Below, piece by piece: positions 1 to 8,567 of a DNA stretch of 42,524 nucleotides. The DNA is from Opitutales bacterium (GTDB taxonomy: Bacteria > Verrucomicrobiota > Verrucomicrobiia > Opitutales > UBA953): contig JAILGB010000031.1 in NCBI GenBank assembly GCA_024697185.1, forward strand, positions 1-42,524, given 5' to 3'. A program made the translations under genes and the position numbers. Each line of letters starts with the position of its first letter. Position 1 is the first letter of the stretch. Under the pieces are notes generated by a model, which made no database searches, was not told the origin of the DNA, and saw only the letters and a list, made by a program, of their open reading frames with translations.

Positions 1-937
1 GATCGAGCGCCGCACCCGACGCTACCGTCGTCGTGCCAAGGCTTGTCGTTCCCGCAAAAGAAAGCGTTCCCGCGTTGACCGTCGTCGCACCGAGCGTCGC
101 CGCAGCCGTGAGCGCCAGCGTTCCCGCGCCGTCCTTTGTCAGAGCGTTCCCGCCACTGATTGCGCCGGTGAGCGTGATCGTGCCGCCGACCGCGGGATCG
201 ATGGCTGCGGAGGAATTTCCATCGCTTGCCATCTTGTAAACCATCGTGTCAACTGTCAGACCGTTGGCGCCGATCTCCAGCTCGCGGCTCGTGCTCCAAG
301 CCGCCGAAGCGTCCGTGCCGAGAATGCCGATTGTGCCGCCGTCGATTGTGAAATTAGGTGTGCTTGTAGTGTGTTGCTCTTCGTCAGTGGCTGTCGCCTC
401 AATGCCACCGGAACCGATATTGATGCGACCGCCGTTGTTCAACGCGAAATTCATCGAATTGGAACGATTGCGTGCCGCAAAGGTCAAGCCGTTCACAAAA
501 TTGACGACACCACCGTTATTGACATTAAAAAATCCGTTCCCGTCACGGCTCGACAAACCCGAGTTGACATTGAGCGTTCCCGCAACATTGACCGTGCCGT
601 TACGAGACCAATTCGCGAGCATAAAGGACGCGCTGCCTGCACTGACGCTCGTTCCCGTTCCCGTGACCGTCAATGTCGCACCGCTCTGAATATTGAGTGT
701 CGTCGGTCCGTTCGCATTGCCGGAAGTCCCTCGAAAACTGCCTGTCGTAATGACAGCGTTATTCGAAATGTTTATCGTGCCATTCGTAACACGAATATAA
801 TCGTAAGTCGCATCCGCCGTCTCATTGTGAGTGGCGGTACCAAGGTACAAATCTAAATATGCTGCATCTGCCGAAATCCCGAGCGCCGCCGCGGCAAAAA
901 GTGTTGAAATAAACAATTTTGAATTTTTCATAGCCAT
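1..937 (-). CDS. Secreted beta-strand-repeat protein (autotransporter-like), 3' end off window
   Basis: An open frame runs from the ATG at 937 (second in-frame ATG at 931) to the left edge with no stop, giving at least 312 residues. The N-terminus is a signal peptide: MKNSKLF, then a hydrophobic stretch ending near ISADA. The rest is rich in Gly, Thr, Asn and Ser, with short repeats such as GTLNVNSG, GGVVNFVNG and GTTSLGTTTVASG. This is typical of the autotransporter-associated beta-strand repeat and passenger beta-helices. It is therefore probably exported and surface-exposed. Whether it ends in a beta-barrel or a PEP-CTERM tail cannot be seen. No Shine-Dalgarno lies close to either ATG; the 30 bases upstream are A/T-rich. 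The CGGGAACG octamer is frequent here and encodes AGT or GTG-like turns. No specific ligand or enzymatic role can be assigned. Confidence 0.75.
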   Translation of the reverse strand, partial: MAMKNSKLFISTLFAAAALGISADAAYLDLYLGTATHNETADATYDYIRVTNGTINISNNAVITTGSFRGTSGNANGPTTLNIQSGATLTVTGTGTSVSAGSASFMLANWSRNGTVNVAGTLNVNSGLSSRDGNGFFNVNNGGVVNFVNGLTFAARNRSNSMNFALNNGGRINIGSGGIEATATDEEQHTTSTPNFTIDGGTIGILGTDASAAWSTSRELEIGANGLTVDTMVYKMASDGNSSAAIDPAVGGTITLTGAISGGNALTKDGAGTLALTAAATLGATTVNAGTLSFAGTTSLGTTTVASGAALD

Positions 938-1076
938 TTTTTTTGATTGTTTAAAACAAAAATTATCTCCACAATTTATATTTTTATTTTACTATGTAAA
1001 AAAAAAACGCAAGATTTTTTACTTACAAAATTTATTTTTTTTACACCGGCGATTTTTACCGTCCCCGCGGGAATGG
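938..1076. other. AT-rich intergenic stretch
   Basis: This is the upstream region of the beta-strand-repeat gene. It is strongly A/T-rich with homopolymeric A and T runs, and I see no gene in it. It probably carries the promoter for the minus-strand gene, but I could not identify a convincing -35/-10 pair. Confidence 0.4.
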
Positions 1077-1318
1077 AGAAAAGCTTAAAGAAACGCGCCG
1101 CGGGAACGCGGGGACGGCAGAATTGAGACACGAAGGGAACGAAGGACACAAAGGTTTTGTTTGACCTTGGCGGGAACGCGGGAACGGCGGGAACGCGCGC
1201 TTTTTGTTTTTTTAACACAGAGACACAAAAATCTGTGGATCAAAAAAGCGCGCCTGCGTGTTCCCGCAAGCGCGCTTTCTTTAAACTTTAAGCATTAAGC
1301 TTTAAGCTTTAATCTTTT
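1077..1318. repeat. Inverted-repeat-bounded interspersed element, copy A
   Basis: The left end reads AAGCTTAAAGAAACGCGCC. The right end, read on the opposite strand, gives AAGTTTAAAGAAAGCGCGC, so the ends are imperfect inverted repeats. Inside, 1115-1179 matches 9717-9781 over 65 bp with a single mismatch, and the AACACAGAGA and AATCTGTGGATC modules also recur in copy B. Four copies of CGGGAACG lie within the element. It has no coding capacity. The right end runs into the 3' end of nnrDE, whose stop codon TAA (1309-1311) falls inside the terminal GATTAAAGC sequence. It resembles a MITE or REP-type element; no transposase is visible in the window. Confidence 0.65.
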
Positions 1319-2934
1319 CTCAGGGCTTCGTTAAAAAATTCCGGCAGTCTGCTGATGTCGGCGCAGCGTTCCCCTTGCTGTCTTTGGAGGGCTTGTCCCG
1401 CGAGTCCGTGCCAGCAGGCGGCGATGACGAGGAGATCCCGGCAGTCGTCGCTTTTTTCGGGTTCGTAGGAAAACCCTTGGGGGAACTGCGCCAGGAGTCC
1501 CGCGACCGTTCCCGCGAGGAGGTCACCGCTGCCGCCGCGGGCGAGGACGGGCGTTCCCGTGCAGCAGAGGACGGGGCGGGATTGTGCGCTTGCGACCCAG
1601 GTGAAACGGCCTTTTTTGATGACGCCGCTGACGGGGCTTTTGTGGAGGGATTGTGGGATCTGTCCGGGCTGGCAGTTGAGGCAATCTGCCACTCTGGCAA
1701 ACTCTCCTTCGTGGGGGAGGATAAAGGTGTCGCGTTCCCGACGGAGGGCGCAGCATTTGAGATTTTGCGGGAAGATGGCGTCGGCGTCGAGGACGAGTCT
1801 TGCGGGGGCGCGGGTTTCGGCGGCAATTTTTTGGACGACGGCTTGGGCATCGGGGGAGCGTCCGATCCCGGAACCGCAGAGAACGGTCCGGACGGTTTCG
1901 CCGTCGAGCCATTTTCCCTCGTCGAGTTTGCGGGCGACATCGGCGAACTCCAAATCACCGTCCGCGGTTTCCTTGCACGGGATCCACATGGCGGCGGGAA
2001 CGCGGGCGACAAAGGCGGCGTGAACGCTCTCGGGGCAAAATGCCGTGACGAGTCCTGTTCCTGCGCGCAGGGCGGCGAGCACGTTCATCATGAGCGCTCC
2101 CGCAAAACGCCGGGAACCGCCGACGATGAGGATTTTGCCGAAATCGCGTTTGTCGCAGACGGCGGGACGGGGTCGGGTCAGGATTTCAAGAATATGTGCG
2201 GGATCGGCGGCGAGGCTGTCGCAGTCGTCGCAGGGGAAACCGATGGCGCAGGGAACGACTCTGCCGACAAAGGCTGCGTTGGCGGGATCGAGCAACGGGG
2301 TTTTGACAATGCCTGCGGCGCAAGTGATGTCGGCGACGAGGGCGTTCCCGCAAGGGCTTGTGTCGCCCAGCCCGCTCGGCAGATCGACGGCGACGCGGAG
2401 CATACGGGCGCAAAGGCGGTTGAGGCTGACAAACGCGGCGGCGACATCTTCCCGCAGCGGCGCCCTGAAACTGCTCCCGTAGATCCCGTCGAGCATCAGC
2501 GCCGTTCCCGCGGGAACGGAGTCCCCGACAAATCTTTCAAGCGCGGACAAATCGTTCCCGCTCCTGTAAAAGAGAGACGGCGGCGCCTTATGCCGGCGCA
2601 AAAAATCCTCGTAGGCATCCATCGTCAGCGGCGCAAGCGCGTCCCAGCCGTCGGCAAAAAAAACAAATTTCACCGCCGTCCCGCTCCAAGCGTCGAGCAG
2701 TCTGCCGGCTGCGATGATCGCGTCGCCGCCGTTGTGTCCCTTGCCGATCAGGACGAGAAGCTGCGCGGGAACGCCGCGAAGCTCATCGAGGACGGTCTCC
2801 GCAATGCGCGTTCCCGCCCGGCGCATAAAATCGCGTTCCCGCGGCGGTGCACCGTCGTGTTCGCGGAGCGGGTCAAAAAAGCGTTTTTCCCAGGCGCGCG
2901 CCCGGGCGCAGGTCATGACGGGAAGGAAATGCAT
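1309..2934 (-). CDS. nnr: Bifunctional NAD(P)H-hydrate epimerase / ADP-dependent dehydratase
   Basis: This enzyme repairs hydrated NAD(P)H. The N-terminal YjeF_N domain epimerises S/R forms of NAD(P)HX, and the C-terminal YjeF_C (ribokinase-like) domain dehydrates S-NAD(P)HX using ADP. The 541 residues fit the full two-domain family. The N-domain occupies roughly residues 1-215 with GKGHNGGDA at 64-72; the usual motif is GNNGGDG, so a His replaces the first Asn. The C-domain spans about 245-541, with ILIVGGS, VLDADA, ILPHEGEFARV and the phosphate-binding GGSGDLLAG. It begins 14 bases after the SpoIIE-type gene and is the last gene of the fabH operon. Its stop codon overlaps the end of repeat copy A. 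The inverted octamer pair at 2503-2518 encodes the VPAGT segment. Confidence 0.9.
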   Translation of the reverse strand: MHFLPVMTCARARAWEKRFFDPLREHDGAPPRERDFMRRAGTRIAETVLDELRGVPAQLLVLIGKGHNGGDAIIAAGRLLDAWSGTAVKFVFFADGWDALAPLTMDAYEDFLRRHKAPPSLFYRSGNDLSALERFVGDSVPAGTALMLDGIYGSSFRAPLREDVAAAFVSLNRLCARMLRVAVDLPSGLGDTSPCGNALVADITCAAGIVKTPLLDPANAAFVGRVVPCAIGFPCDDCDSLAADPAHILEILTRPRPAVCDKRDFGKILIVGGSRRFAGALMMNVLAALRAGTGLVTAFCPESVHAAFVARVPAAMWIPCKETADGDLEFADVARKLDEGKWLDGETVRTVLCGSGIGRSPDAQAVVQKIAAETRAPARLVLDADAIFPQNLKCCALRRERDTFILPHEGEFARVADCLNCQPGQIPQSLHKSPVSGVIKKGRFTWVASAQSRPVLCCTGTPVLARGGSGDLLAGTVAGLLAQFPQGFSYEPEKSDDCRDLLVIAACWHGLAGQALQRQQGERCADISRLPEFFNEALRKD

Positions 2935-2948
2935 AAGAGGAACTTTTT

Positions 2949-4445
2949 TTAAATCGAGCGGATGGAGACCAATGTCAGGTCGTCAAAAAACTTTTCTTTT
3001 CCCGCAAACTGTTTGGCTTCGTTGATGATGTAGGCGTTGAGCTCTTTGGCGGGGCGGTGGGCTTCGCGGGCGACGATAGCGGCGAGGCGGTCGCTGCCAA
3101 ACTCTTCGCCGGCGGCGTTGCGCGCCTCCGTCAGCCCGTCGGTGTAAAGGACGAGGACGTCGCCTTTGTTGTAGGGACGGGAGATTTCGGTGATCGTCGA
3201 ATTAAAATCCTCGGGCTTGACGATCCCGATCGGCATTCCTTTGCTGTCGAGAAACTCGAGGGATTTGCAGCCGACGACCCTGTGGCTGCGGACGTCCGCC
3301 GTGTAGAGGAGCGGGCGTTCGTGTCCGCCGCGGGCGATACTCATCGTGCCGCGCTGGAAATCGATGACGGCGCAGACGATCGTCAAAAATTTACCGCGGA
3401 CAAAGGACTTGTTCATCACGCGCGCCAACTGTTTGAGAAGGTCCGCCGCGCCGGTGCACATGTTGGCGATGCGTTGGAAATTGGTGCGGCAGATCGTCAT
3501 CATCAACGCCGCCGAGACACCGTGTCCCGAGACGTCCGCGACAATCGCCGCCACGCGGTCGCCGCCGAGATCGTAAATGTCGTAGAGGTCGCCGCCCACG
3601 CGGTCGGCGGGCAGATAGTCGGCGGCGATGTCCAAGGAATGCGCCTGCGGGATGCGGTGCGGCAGGAGGAGCTGCTGGACGCCCGCGGCAACGCCGAGGT
3701 CGGAGTCGAGACGGTGTTTTTCGGCGCGCACCTCAAAAATATCGCGGATCTCGATGGCGGAGGAAACCTGTTGGGCGAGCGCGTCCGCGAGTTTGATCTC
3801 ATACTCCGTGAACAGTCCGCGGTGGCGCGGGTTGGCGATCGCAATGACGCCGATCGTCTTGCCCTTGGAGTCAAAGGCGGGAACGATGATCACGCTCTTG
3901 GGGACGGAGGGAAGCTCGCCGAGATGGACGCGGCCGGGACGCACGGGAAAGTTTTGCACCAGGGTCGCATGCCCCTGCTCCAGCGCCTCCTTGAAAAGCG
4001 GCGACTCGACGGAATATTCGTCGCCGGCAAAATAAAGCCGGGCACGCAATGACGGCGAAGCGGAGCGCATCGCCTCGGGAACGCCTTCGAGGAAGGGGAA
4101 AAGTCCCGTCATCGCCACGGGAACGAGTTTTTTGCCGTCGTCGGAAATCTTGAAAATGCAGACACTCATGGCGCGTGTGCCACGACAGGCGGCGAACATG
4201 ATGCTGTCATAGATCGTCTGTTTGTCGATGATGACACCCGCCGAGTTGTGGTCGGAGAGGGATTTTTCGATCGCGCGCATAACATCGACGAGGAGACGGT
4301 GGCTGTAGCGTTCGTGCTGAAGGGAGGATTCGAGACGGATGTATTCCCAGCGGGAACGGCGATAGACAAAATAGAGCCAGACGACAAAGAGCGCGGCGGC
4401 GACGCAAAACGCCAAGATGGAAAAAACGGAATCCGATTCGTTCAT
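2949..4445 (-). CDS. Membrane-anchored GAF / SpoIIE-type PP2C serine phosphatase
   Basis: The 498-residue protein has one N-terminal transmembrane helix (about residues 8-28) and a linker. A GAF-like sensor region lies around 75-230 and a C-terminal SpoIIE/RsbU phosphatase domain around 250-498. PP2C metal-binding motifs are visible: DRVGGDLYD, VADVSGHGVSAA and LYTDGLTEARN. Proteins of this type dephosphorylate anti-sigma-factor antagonists or other phosphoserine targets, so the likely role is signal-dependent stress or envelope regulation. No anti-sigma factor or STAS partner lies in the window. Its ATG overlaps the murC-murB stop by four bases (ATGA), indicating translational coupling. The ligand of the GAF domain is unknown. 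Confidence 0.88.
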   Translation of the reverse strand: MNESDSVFSILAFCVAAALFVVWLYFVYRRSRWEYIRLESSLQHERYSHRLLVDVMRAIEKSLSDHNSAGVIIDKQTIYDSIMFAACRGTRAMSVCIFKISDDGKKLVPVAMTGLFPFLEGVPEAMRSASPSLRARLYFAGDEYSVESPLFKEALEQGHATLVQNFPVRPGRVHLGELPSVPKSVIIVPAFDSKGKTIGVIAIANPRHRGLFTEYEIKLADALAQQVSSAIEIRDIFEVRAEKHRLDSDLGVAAGVQQLLLPHRIPQAHSLDIAADYLPADRVGGDLYDIYDLGGDRVAAIVADVSGHGVSAALMMTICRTNFQRIANMCTGAADLLKQLARVMNKSFVRGKFLTIVCAVIDFQRGTMSIARGGHERPLLYTADVRSHRVVGCKSLEFLDSKGMPIGIVKPEDFNSTITEISRPYNKGDVLVLYTDGLTEARNAAGEEFGSDRLAAIVAREAHRPAKELNAYIINEAKQFAGKEKFFDDLTLVSIRSI

Positions 4446-6775
4446 TTTGTTGAAAATCCTAAAAATTCGATTTCGGGCTGCAATCGCAGTCCCGTCTCCG
4501 CCTCAACGCGTCCCTGAACGCGCCGGATGAGGGTGCGGACATCGTTCGCGCTGGCGCCGGGAGCGGCGAGAATAAAGTTCGCATGAAGCTCGGAGACGCG
4601 GGCTTTGCCGACGGAAAGGCCTTTGAGCCCCAAGCTGTCAATGAGCCGTCCCGCGCTGTCGCCGGCGGGATTTTTGAAGGTGCAGCCGGCGGAGCGTCCC
4701 TGCGGCTGTGTCGCGGCGCGCTGGATAGAGAAAGCCTTCATATTGGCGTTGATCTCCTCGCTCGGTGCCGTTCCCGCGGACTCGAGGACGGCGGCGAGAA
4801 TGATCGCGCCGTGGAGTTGGGGACAGTCGCGATAGACGGGACTGAAGCGTTCCCGCGGCGCGCTGTGAATCGTGCCGTCGGGCGTCATCCATTCGATGGA
4901 GACGACGCGGTCAAAAATCGAAGAGCCGTGCGCGCCCGCGTTCATGCGCAACGCGCCGCCGAGCGTGCCGGGGATGCCGCAGAGAAACTCAAATCCCGTC
5001 AGGCGTTCCCGCGCGGCAAAACCGCAGAGTTCCTTCAAACGGACGCCCGCGCCGATCCGCACGCAGGTTTTGCCGCCGCTGACGGACTGCACCGTTGTCA
5101 GCCGCTGCCAGACCGTCGGCGAAAGCCTTATGACCAAGCCGTCAAAACCCTCGTCGGCGACAAGGAGGTTGGAGCCGCGGCCGAGAATGAAGATTTCGAT
5201 ATTGCCCGCCGCCGCCGCGCGAAGGAGGAGCGAAAGGTCGTTGAGGCTCGCGGGCTCGGCGTAGAAACGCGCGTTCCCGCCGACGCCCAAGGTCGTGAGC
5301 GGGGCGAGCGGGCGGTTTTGCCCGAAGACGGTTTCAGGGCTCAAAAACGCGCGCGTCTGTGCGACAAAATCCTCTCCCGACGGGAACGGCAGATCGCGCA
5401 GCCAACATTCGCGGGCGAAGGGAACGGCGAGTTTGCGGTCGATGTCGCCCGCCCCGACAAAGGCGATCGTGCGCGGTGCGCTGCCGGTGACCTGTTCCTG
5501 GAGAATCGCCGCAGCCTCGTCAAAGGATTCGCAGAGCGTGAGATTGCTTCCCGCAGCGGCAGCCTGCAAAATGCTCGACGCCTCGCCGCCCGCGACGGGG
5601 GCTTCTCCCGCCGAATAGACGGGAACGAGCAAAGCCCGGTCCGCAATCGACAACGCGCGCGCAAACTCCGCCGCATACTGGCGCGTCCGCGAATAGCGGT
5701 GCGGCTGGAAAACAACCGTGAGCGTCCCCAGCTGCGTCTCGCGGAGGAGTTTCAAAAGCGCGGCGATCTCCGTCGGGTGATGCGCGTAGTCCGCAAAAAT
5801 TTTCATACCGCCGCCCGCAAAGAGCAGATCCTGCCGCCGGCGCATCCCGTTGAATTTGCCGAGCGGGAACGCCGTGTCGATATGCCCGCCGGAAATATAA
5901 TCGGTGACCGCCAGCGCGAGCATCGCGTTGAGCGTGTTGAATCTGCCGATGACGGGAAGGGTCAAAACCGTTCCCGCGCCGAATCTGCCGCCGAGTTCGA
6001 CAGTGGTGGAGTCCGCGCCGGCGCGCAGGACGTTGAAGCGGTAGTCGCCGTTGTCGCCGACCGTCATCACGGGAACGCGCAGTCCCTGCGTCAAGCGTTG
6101 CAGGCGGGCGTTGTCCGCGGGAACGAAAACGGCTTCGCGCGTGCGTTCGTAGAGGGCGCGAAAAACGGCGTCGAGCTCGGATTCGTCCCGATAATAGTCG
6201 GGATGATCCCAGTCGAGGTTGACGGTAACGGTGATTTGCGGCGAAAACGCGCCGATCGTGCCGTCGCTCTCATCGACTTCGGCGACCGTCCAAGGGCTCG
6301 TCGCGGAACAGTTCGCGGGCGCGAGATCGGGATTTTTGTAAAGTCCGCCGAGCACATAGCCCGCGTCCGTTCCCGCAGCGCGGAGAGATTGCGCGAGCAT
6401 GCCGCTCGTCGTCGTCTTGCCGTGTGAGCCGCAGACGGCGACAAGTTTTTTTGACGCCATGCGTTCGGCGAGGACTTCGCCACGGCGCAAAAGGCGGAGA
6501 TTGGCGCTGGCGGCGCGTTCGTAAAGCGGATGCCCCGGCTTGATCGCGGAGGAGCGTCCCGCCAAGACGACATCGGGCGACGGGAAGGCTTCAAACGTCG
6601 TTCCCGCCGCAATCAAAAAAGGTTTGAGCGCCGACTGCTCCATGCCGTCGTCCCAGCCGGAAACTTTCCAGCCCTCTTCGCGCATATAGAGCGCCAAGGG
6701 ACCGACGCCCATGCCGCCCATGCCCAAAAGCCAGACTTTTTGGGCGGGAACATCAATGGGAAGATCCGTCTGCAT
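4442..6775 (-). CDS. murC-murB: MurC-MurB fusion: UDP-MurNAc-L-alanine ligase / UDP-MurNAc dehydrogenase
   Basis: One polypeptide carries two successive cytoplasmic peptidoglycan precursor enzymes. MurC covers about residues 1-470, with the nucleotide motif GMGGMG near 19-24 and the ATP P-loop GSHGKTTT at 116-123. MurB covers about 485-777, with the FAD-binding TTLGVGGNARF and LGRGSNLLV. MurB reduces UDP-enolpyruvyl-GlcNAc and MurC then adds L-Ala, so the domain order is opposite to the reaction order. In the MurB motif AGCTFKNP, Cys (about residue 698) sits where the catalytic Ser normally lies. I chose the ATG at 6775, two bases past the lptE-like stop. An ATG at 6805 would add ten residues and overlap that gene. 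Upstream of 6775 there is no clear Shine-Dalgarno. Confidence 0.92.
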   Translation of the reverse strand: MQTDLPIDVPAQKVWLLGMGGMGVGPLALYMREEGWKVSGWDDGMEQSALKPFLIAAGTTFEAFPSPDVVLAGRSSAIKPGHPLYERAASANLRLLRRGEVLAERMASKKLVAVCGSHGKTTTSGMLAQSLRAAGTDAGYVLGGLYKNPDLAPANCSATSPWTVAEVDESDGTIGAFSPQITVTVNLDWDHPDYYRDESELDAVFRALYERTREAVFVPADNARLQRLTQGLRVPVMTVGDNGDYRFNVLRAGADSTTVELGGRFGAGTVLTLPVIGRFNTLNAMLALAVTDYISGGHIDTAFPLGKFNGMRRRQDLLFAGGGMKIFADYAHHPTEIAALLKLLRETQLGTLTVVFQPHRYSRTRQYAAEFARALSIADRALLVPVYSAGEAPVAGGEASSILQAAAAGSNLTLCESFDEAAAILQEQVTGSAPRTIAFVGAGDIDRKLAVPFARECWLRDLPFPSGEDFVAQTRAFLSPETVFGQNRPLAPLTTLGVGGNARFYAEPASLNDLSLLLRAAAAGNIEIFILGRGSNLLVADEGFDGLVIRLSPTVWQRLTTVQSVSGGKTCVRIGAGVRLKELCGFAARERLTGFEFLCGIPGTLGGALRMNAGAHGSSIFDRVVSIEWMTPDGTIHSAPRERFSPVYRDCPQLHGAIILAAVLESAGTAPSEEINANMKAFSIQRAATQPQGRSAGCTFKNPAGDSAGRLIDSLGLKGLSVGKARVSELHANFILAAPGASANDVRTLIRRVQGRVEAETGLRLQPEIEFLGFSTK

Positions 6776-6777
6776 CG

Positions 6778-7263
6778 CTACCAAACACTGACAATCTGAT
6801 CGCAAATGCGGCGCGCCAGGACGCGGGAAATCGCCGGATAGGCCTGCGTTGCCGACGAACCGAGCGAATAGGACTGGAGCGACGCCGTGACCGTGCGGTT
6901 TTGGAAATACCAGGAGCCGTCGCGCGCGTTGCGCAAAGAGACCGTCGCCGTGATCACGATGTTTTGCGCCGCATCGACGCGCGCGTCATAGTCGCTGGCG
7001 ATCGCCGTCGAAAAATCAAGATCCGTGAGCGTCACAAAAAGCTCCGCCGCACCGCCAGCCGCCACCGCCCGGAGCTCCGGCTCGGCGTTGATCGTCTCCG
7101 CCAGATTTTTTGCCAGCAAAACCTGCGTGCTCGCAAAATCGATTTCCGACTTGACGGGCATCACCGTCACCGTCGCAAAAGGCAGTTGTCCGTGAGCGCC
7201 CGGCGAATAGCACGCCGCAAACGCGAGTGTCATCAGCGCAAACAAATAAAAAAGAAAACGCAT
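6778..7263 (-). CDS. Probable LptE-like outer-membrane lipoprotein
   Basis: The 161-residue protein starts with a lipoprotein signal (hydrophobic FLFYLFALMTLAF followed by AAC), so Cys18 is probably lipidated. The remainder has the LptE/LptE-like pattern: a V-x-V-x-PV strand, a helix with AKNLAETINAE, then alternating strands ending in an RN-x-T-VTASL segment and a C-terminal helix. LptE plugs the LptD barrel in lipopolysaccharide export. Placement between a BamD-like gene and murC-murB, in an operon with fabH, supports an envelope role. The sequence is divergent, so the family call is tentative. Another small outer-membrane lipoprotein family is possible. Confidence 0.6.
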   Translation of the reverse strand: MRFLFYLFALMTLAFAACYSPGAHGQLPFATVTVMPVKSEIDFASTQVLLAKNLAETINAEPELRAVAAGGAAELFVTLTDLDFSTAIASDYDARVDAAQNIVITATVSLRNARDGSWYFQNRTVTASLQSYSLGSSATQAYPAISRVLARRICDQIVSVW

Positions 7264-7319
7264 GGGTATAGGGGGTTTTGTTAAAAAATTGCGTTCCCGC
7301 CCAAACGGCGTTCCCGCGC

Positions 7320-8567
7320 TTAAAATTCGCTTTCCTCAACCGGGCTTTCGTCGCCGCCTGCCGGGCGGTCGTCATCCTTTGAGGAGTCTTGGGCGCGTTC
7401 GAGAGAGTCCGCGCGCTGGAAGCCCATGTGCTCGAGGGATTTTTGAGAAGGGGCGTCCAAAAAGTCTTTTGTCACCGGCGCGGGATAGCGACCGAAAATC
7501 CAGTCGATAAGCGTCATCGAAGCCCGTTTGCCCGCGCGGATGTCTTCGATACGGGAACGCGCCAGCGCCGCGGACTCGCTGTCGGGAGCGGTCGAGATCG
7601 CCTCGTTGTAAAAAATCACGGCGGCGCGCGCGTTGTTGCGGCGAACATAGTAGAAATCGCCCGTTGCCACGCGGTTGTCGGCGATGAGCCTGCGCAGGTC
7701 TTCCGACGCGTTGAAGGCGAATTCCGCCGCCTCGTGCTCCGGGAAGAGATTGTAAAAATCCGTGTAATAGTTCATCGCGCGGGTCGCCGCGAGCTGGTCC
7801 CAGACATCGCCCTGGCAGAGTTCGCGATAAGTCGCCGCGAGATTCAGATACGCCTCGGGGACAAGCGAGGAATCGGGATGCGATGCGATCATCATCTCAA
7901 AAGCGTCGATCGCGTCCTGCTTGAGTTCGCCTTTGAAAAACCCGTCGGAGATTTCGTGCGACAGGCAGCCTTTTTGAAAAAGCACCCGTGGGGCGATCGG
8001 CGCCTGCGGTGCGAGCTTGTAGAGTTCTTCGTAGAGCTTGAGGATCGCCTCGCGGTCGATGAGCCACGGCACTCGGCCTCCGAAACGCCGTTGGCGTGCG
8101 CCCTGGCGCAAGGCTTCGCAGATCATAAAAGCCTGAATCAGCGCATCGCCCACACGATCGCTGCCCGGCCAGACGGTCACCAAATGCCGGACCGCGTCAA
8201 AGCCGTCGTCGAACATGTGCGCCTGCGTGTAAATCACCGATTTTTGATACAGCGCCTCCGCCGCAAACGGGGTTGCCGCAAAATCCTCGATAAAGGTGTC
8301 GTATTCGTCGAGCGCGGTTTTAAAATCCGTCCAGAAACCGTTGCGGAGCCTGAAATCGCCGTTCCCGTCGTCGCGGACGATCCGATAAATCGCCGTCAGG
8401 CGTTCGACTGCCTCCGCGCGCTGCTCCTCTGAAACATTTTTCCAAGCCGCCGAGCGTTCCCGCAAAGCGTCGCCGTAACGATCCGCCGCATCTTCGCCCC
8501 AAAGCGCCGAAGCGCCGGCAACGCACAAAGCAAACACCCAAAGGCAATATTTATAAAACCGCGTCAT
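7320..8567 (-). CDS. BamD-like tetratricopeptide protein with signal peptide
   Basis: The frame is open further upstream, but that part overlaps fabH. The likely start is the ATG at 8567, which overlaps the fabH stop as ATGA. This gives 415 residues with an N-terminal signal sequence (residues 1-22, ending ASALWGE). There is no lipobox Cys, unlike classical BamD. The body contains helical repeats characteristic of the YfiO/BamD family: FAATPFAAEALYQKSVIY, the IASHPDSSLVPEAYLNLAATY region and a later FPEHEAAEFAFNAS repeat. BamD helps BamA insert outer-membrane proteins. The C-terminal 60 residues are acidic and probably disordered. It is longer than proteobacterial BamD (about 245), so it may be a general periplasmic TPR scaffold instead. 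Confidence 0.62.
   Translation of the reverse strand: MTRFYKYCLWVFALCVAGASALWGEDAADRYGDALRERSAAWKNVSEEQRAEAVERLTAIYRIVRDDGNGDFRLRNGFWTDFKTALDEYDTFIEDFAATPFAAEALYQKSVIYTQAHMFDDGFDAVRHLVTVWPGSDRVGDALIQAFMICEALRQGARQRRFGGRVPWLIDREAILKLYEELYKLAPQAPIAPRVLFQKGCLSHEISDGFFKGELKQDAIDAFEMMIASHPDSSLVPEAYLNLAATYRELCQGDVWDQLAATRAMNYYTDFYNLFPEHEAAEFAFNASEDLRRLIADNRVATGDFYYVRRNNARAAVIFYNEAISTAPDSESAALARSRIEDIRAGKRASMTLIDWIFGRYPAPVTKDFLDAPSQKSLEHMGFQRADSLERAQDSSKDDDRPAGGDESPVEESEF

Noticed and set aside
1375-2952. Long plus-strand open frame opposite nnr (525 codons)
   Set aside because: It lies antisense to a clear two-domain enzyme, its product has no recognisable domain, and long antisense frames are expected at this GC content.
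4583-6427. Long plus-strand open frame opposite murC-murB (614 codons)
   Set aside because: The Arg/Ala/Glu-rich product is a shadow of the minus-strand gene with no motif.
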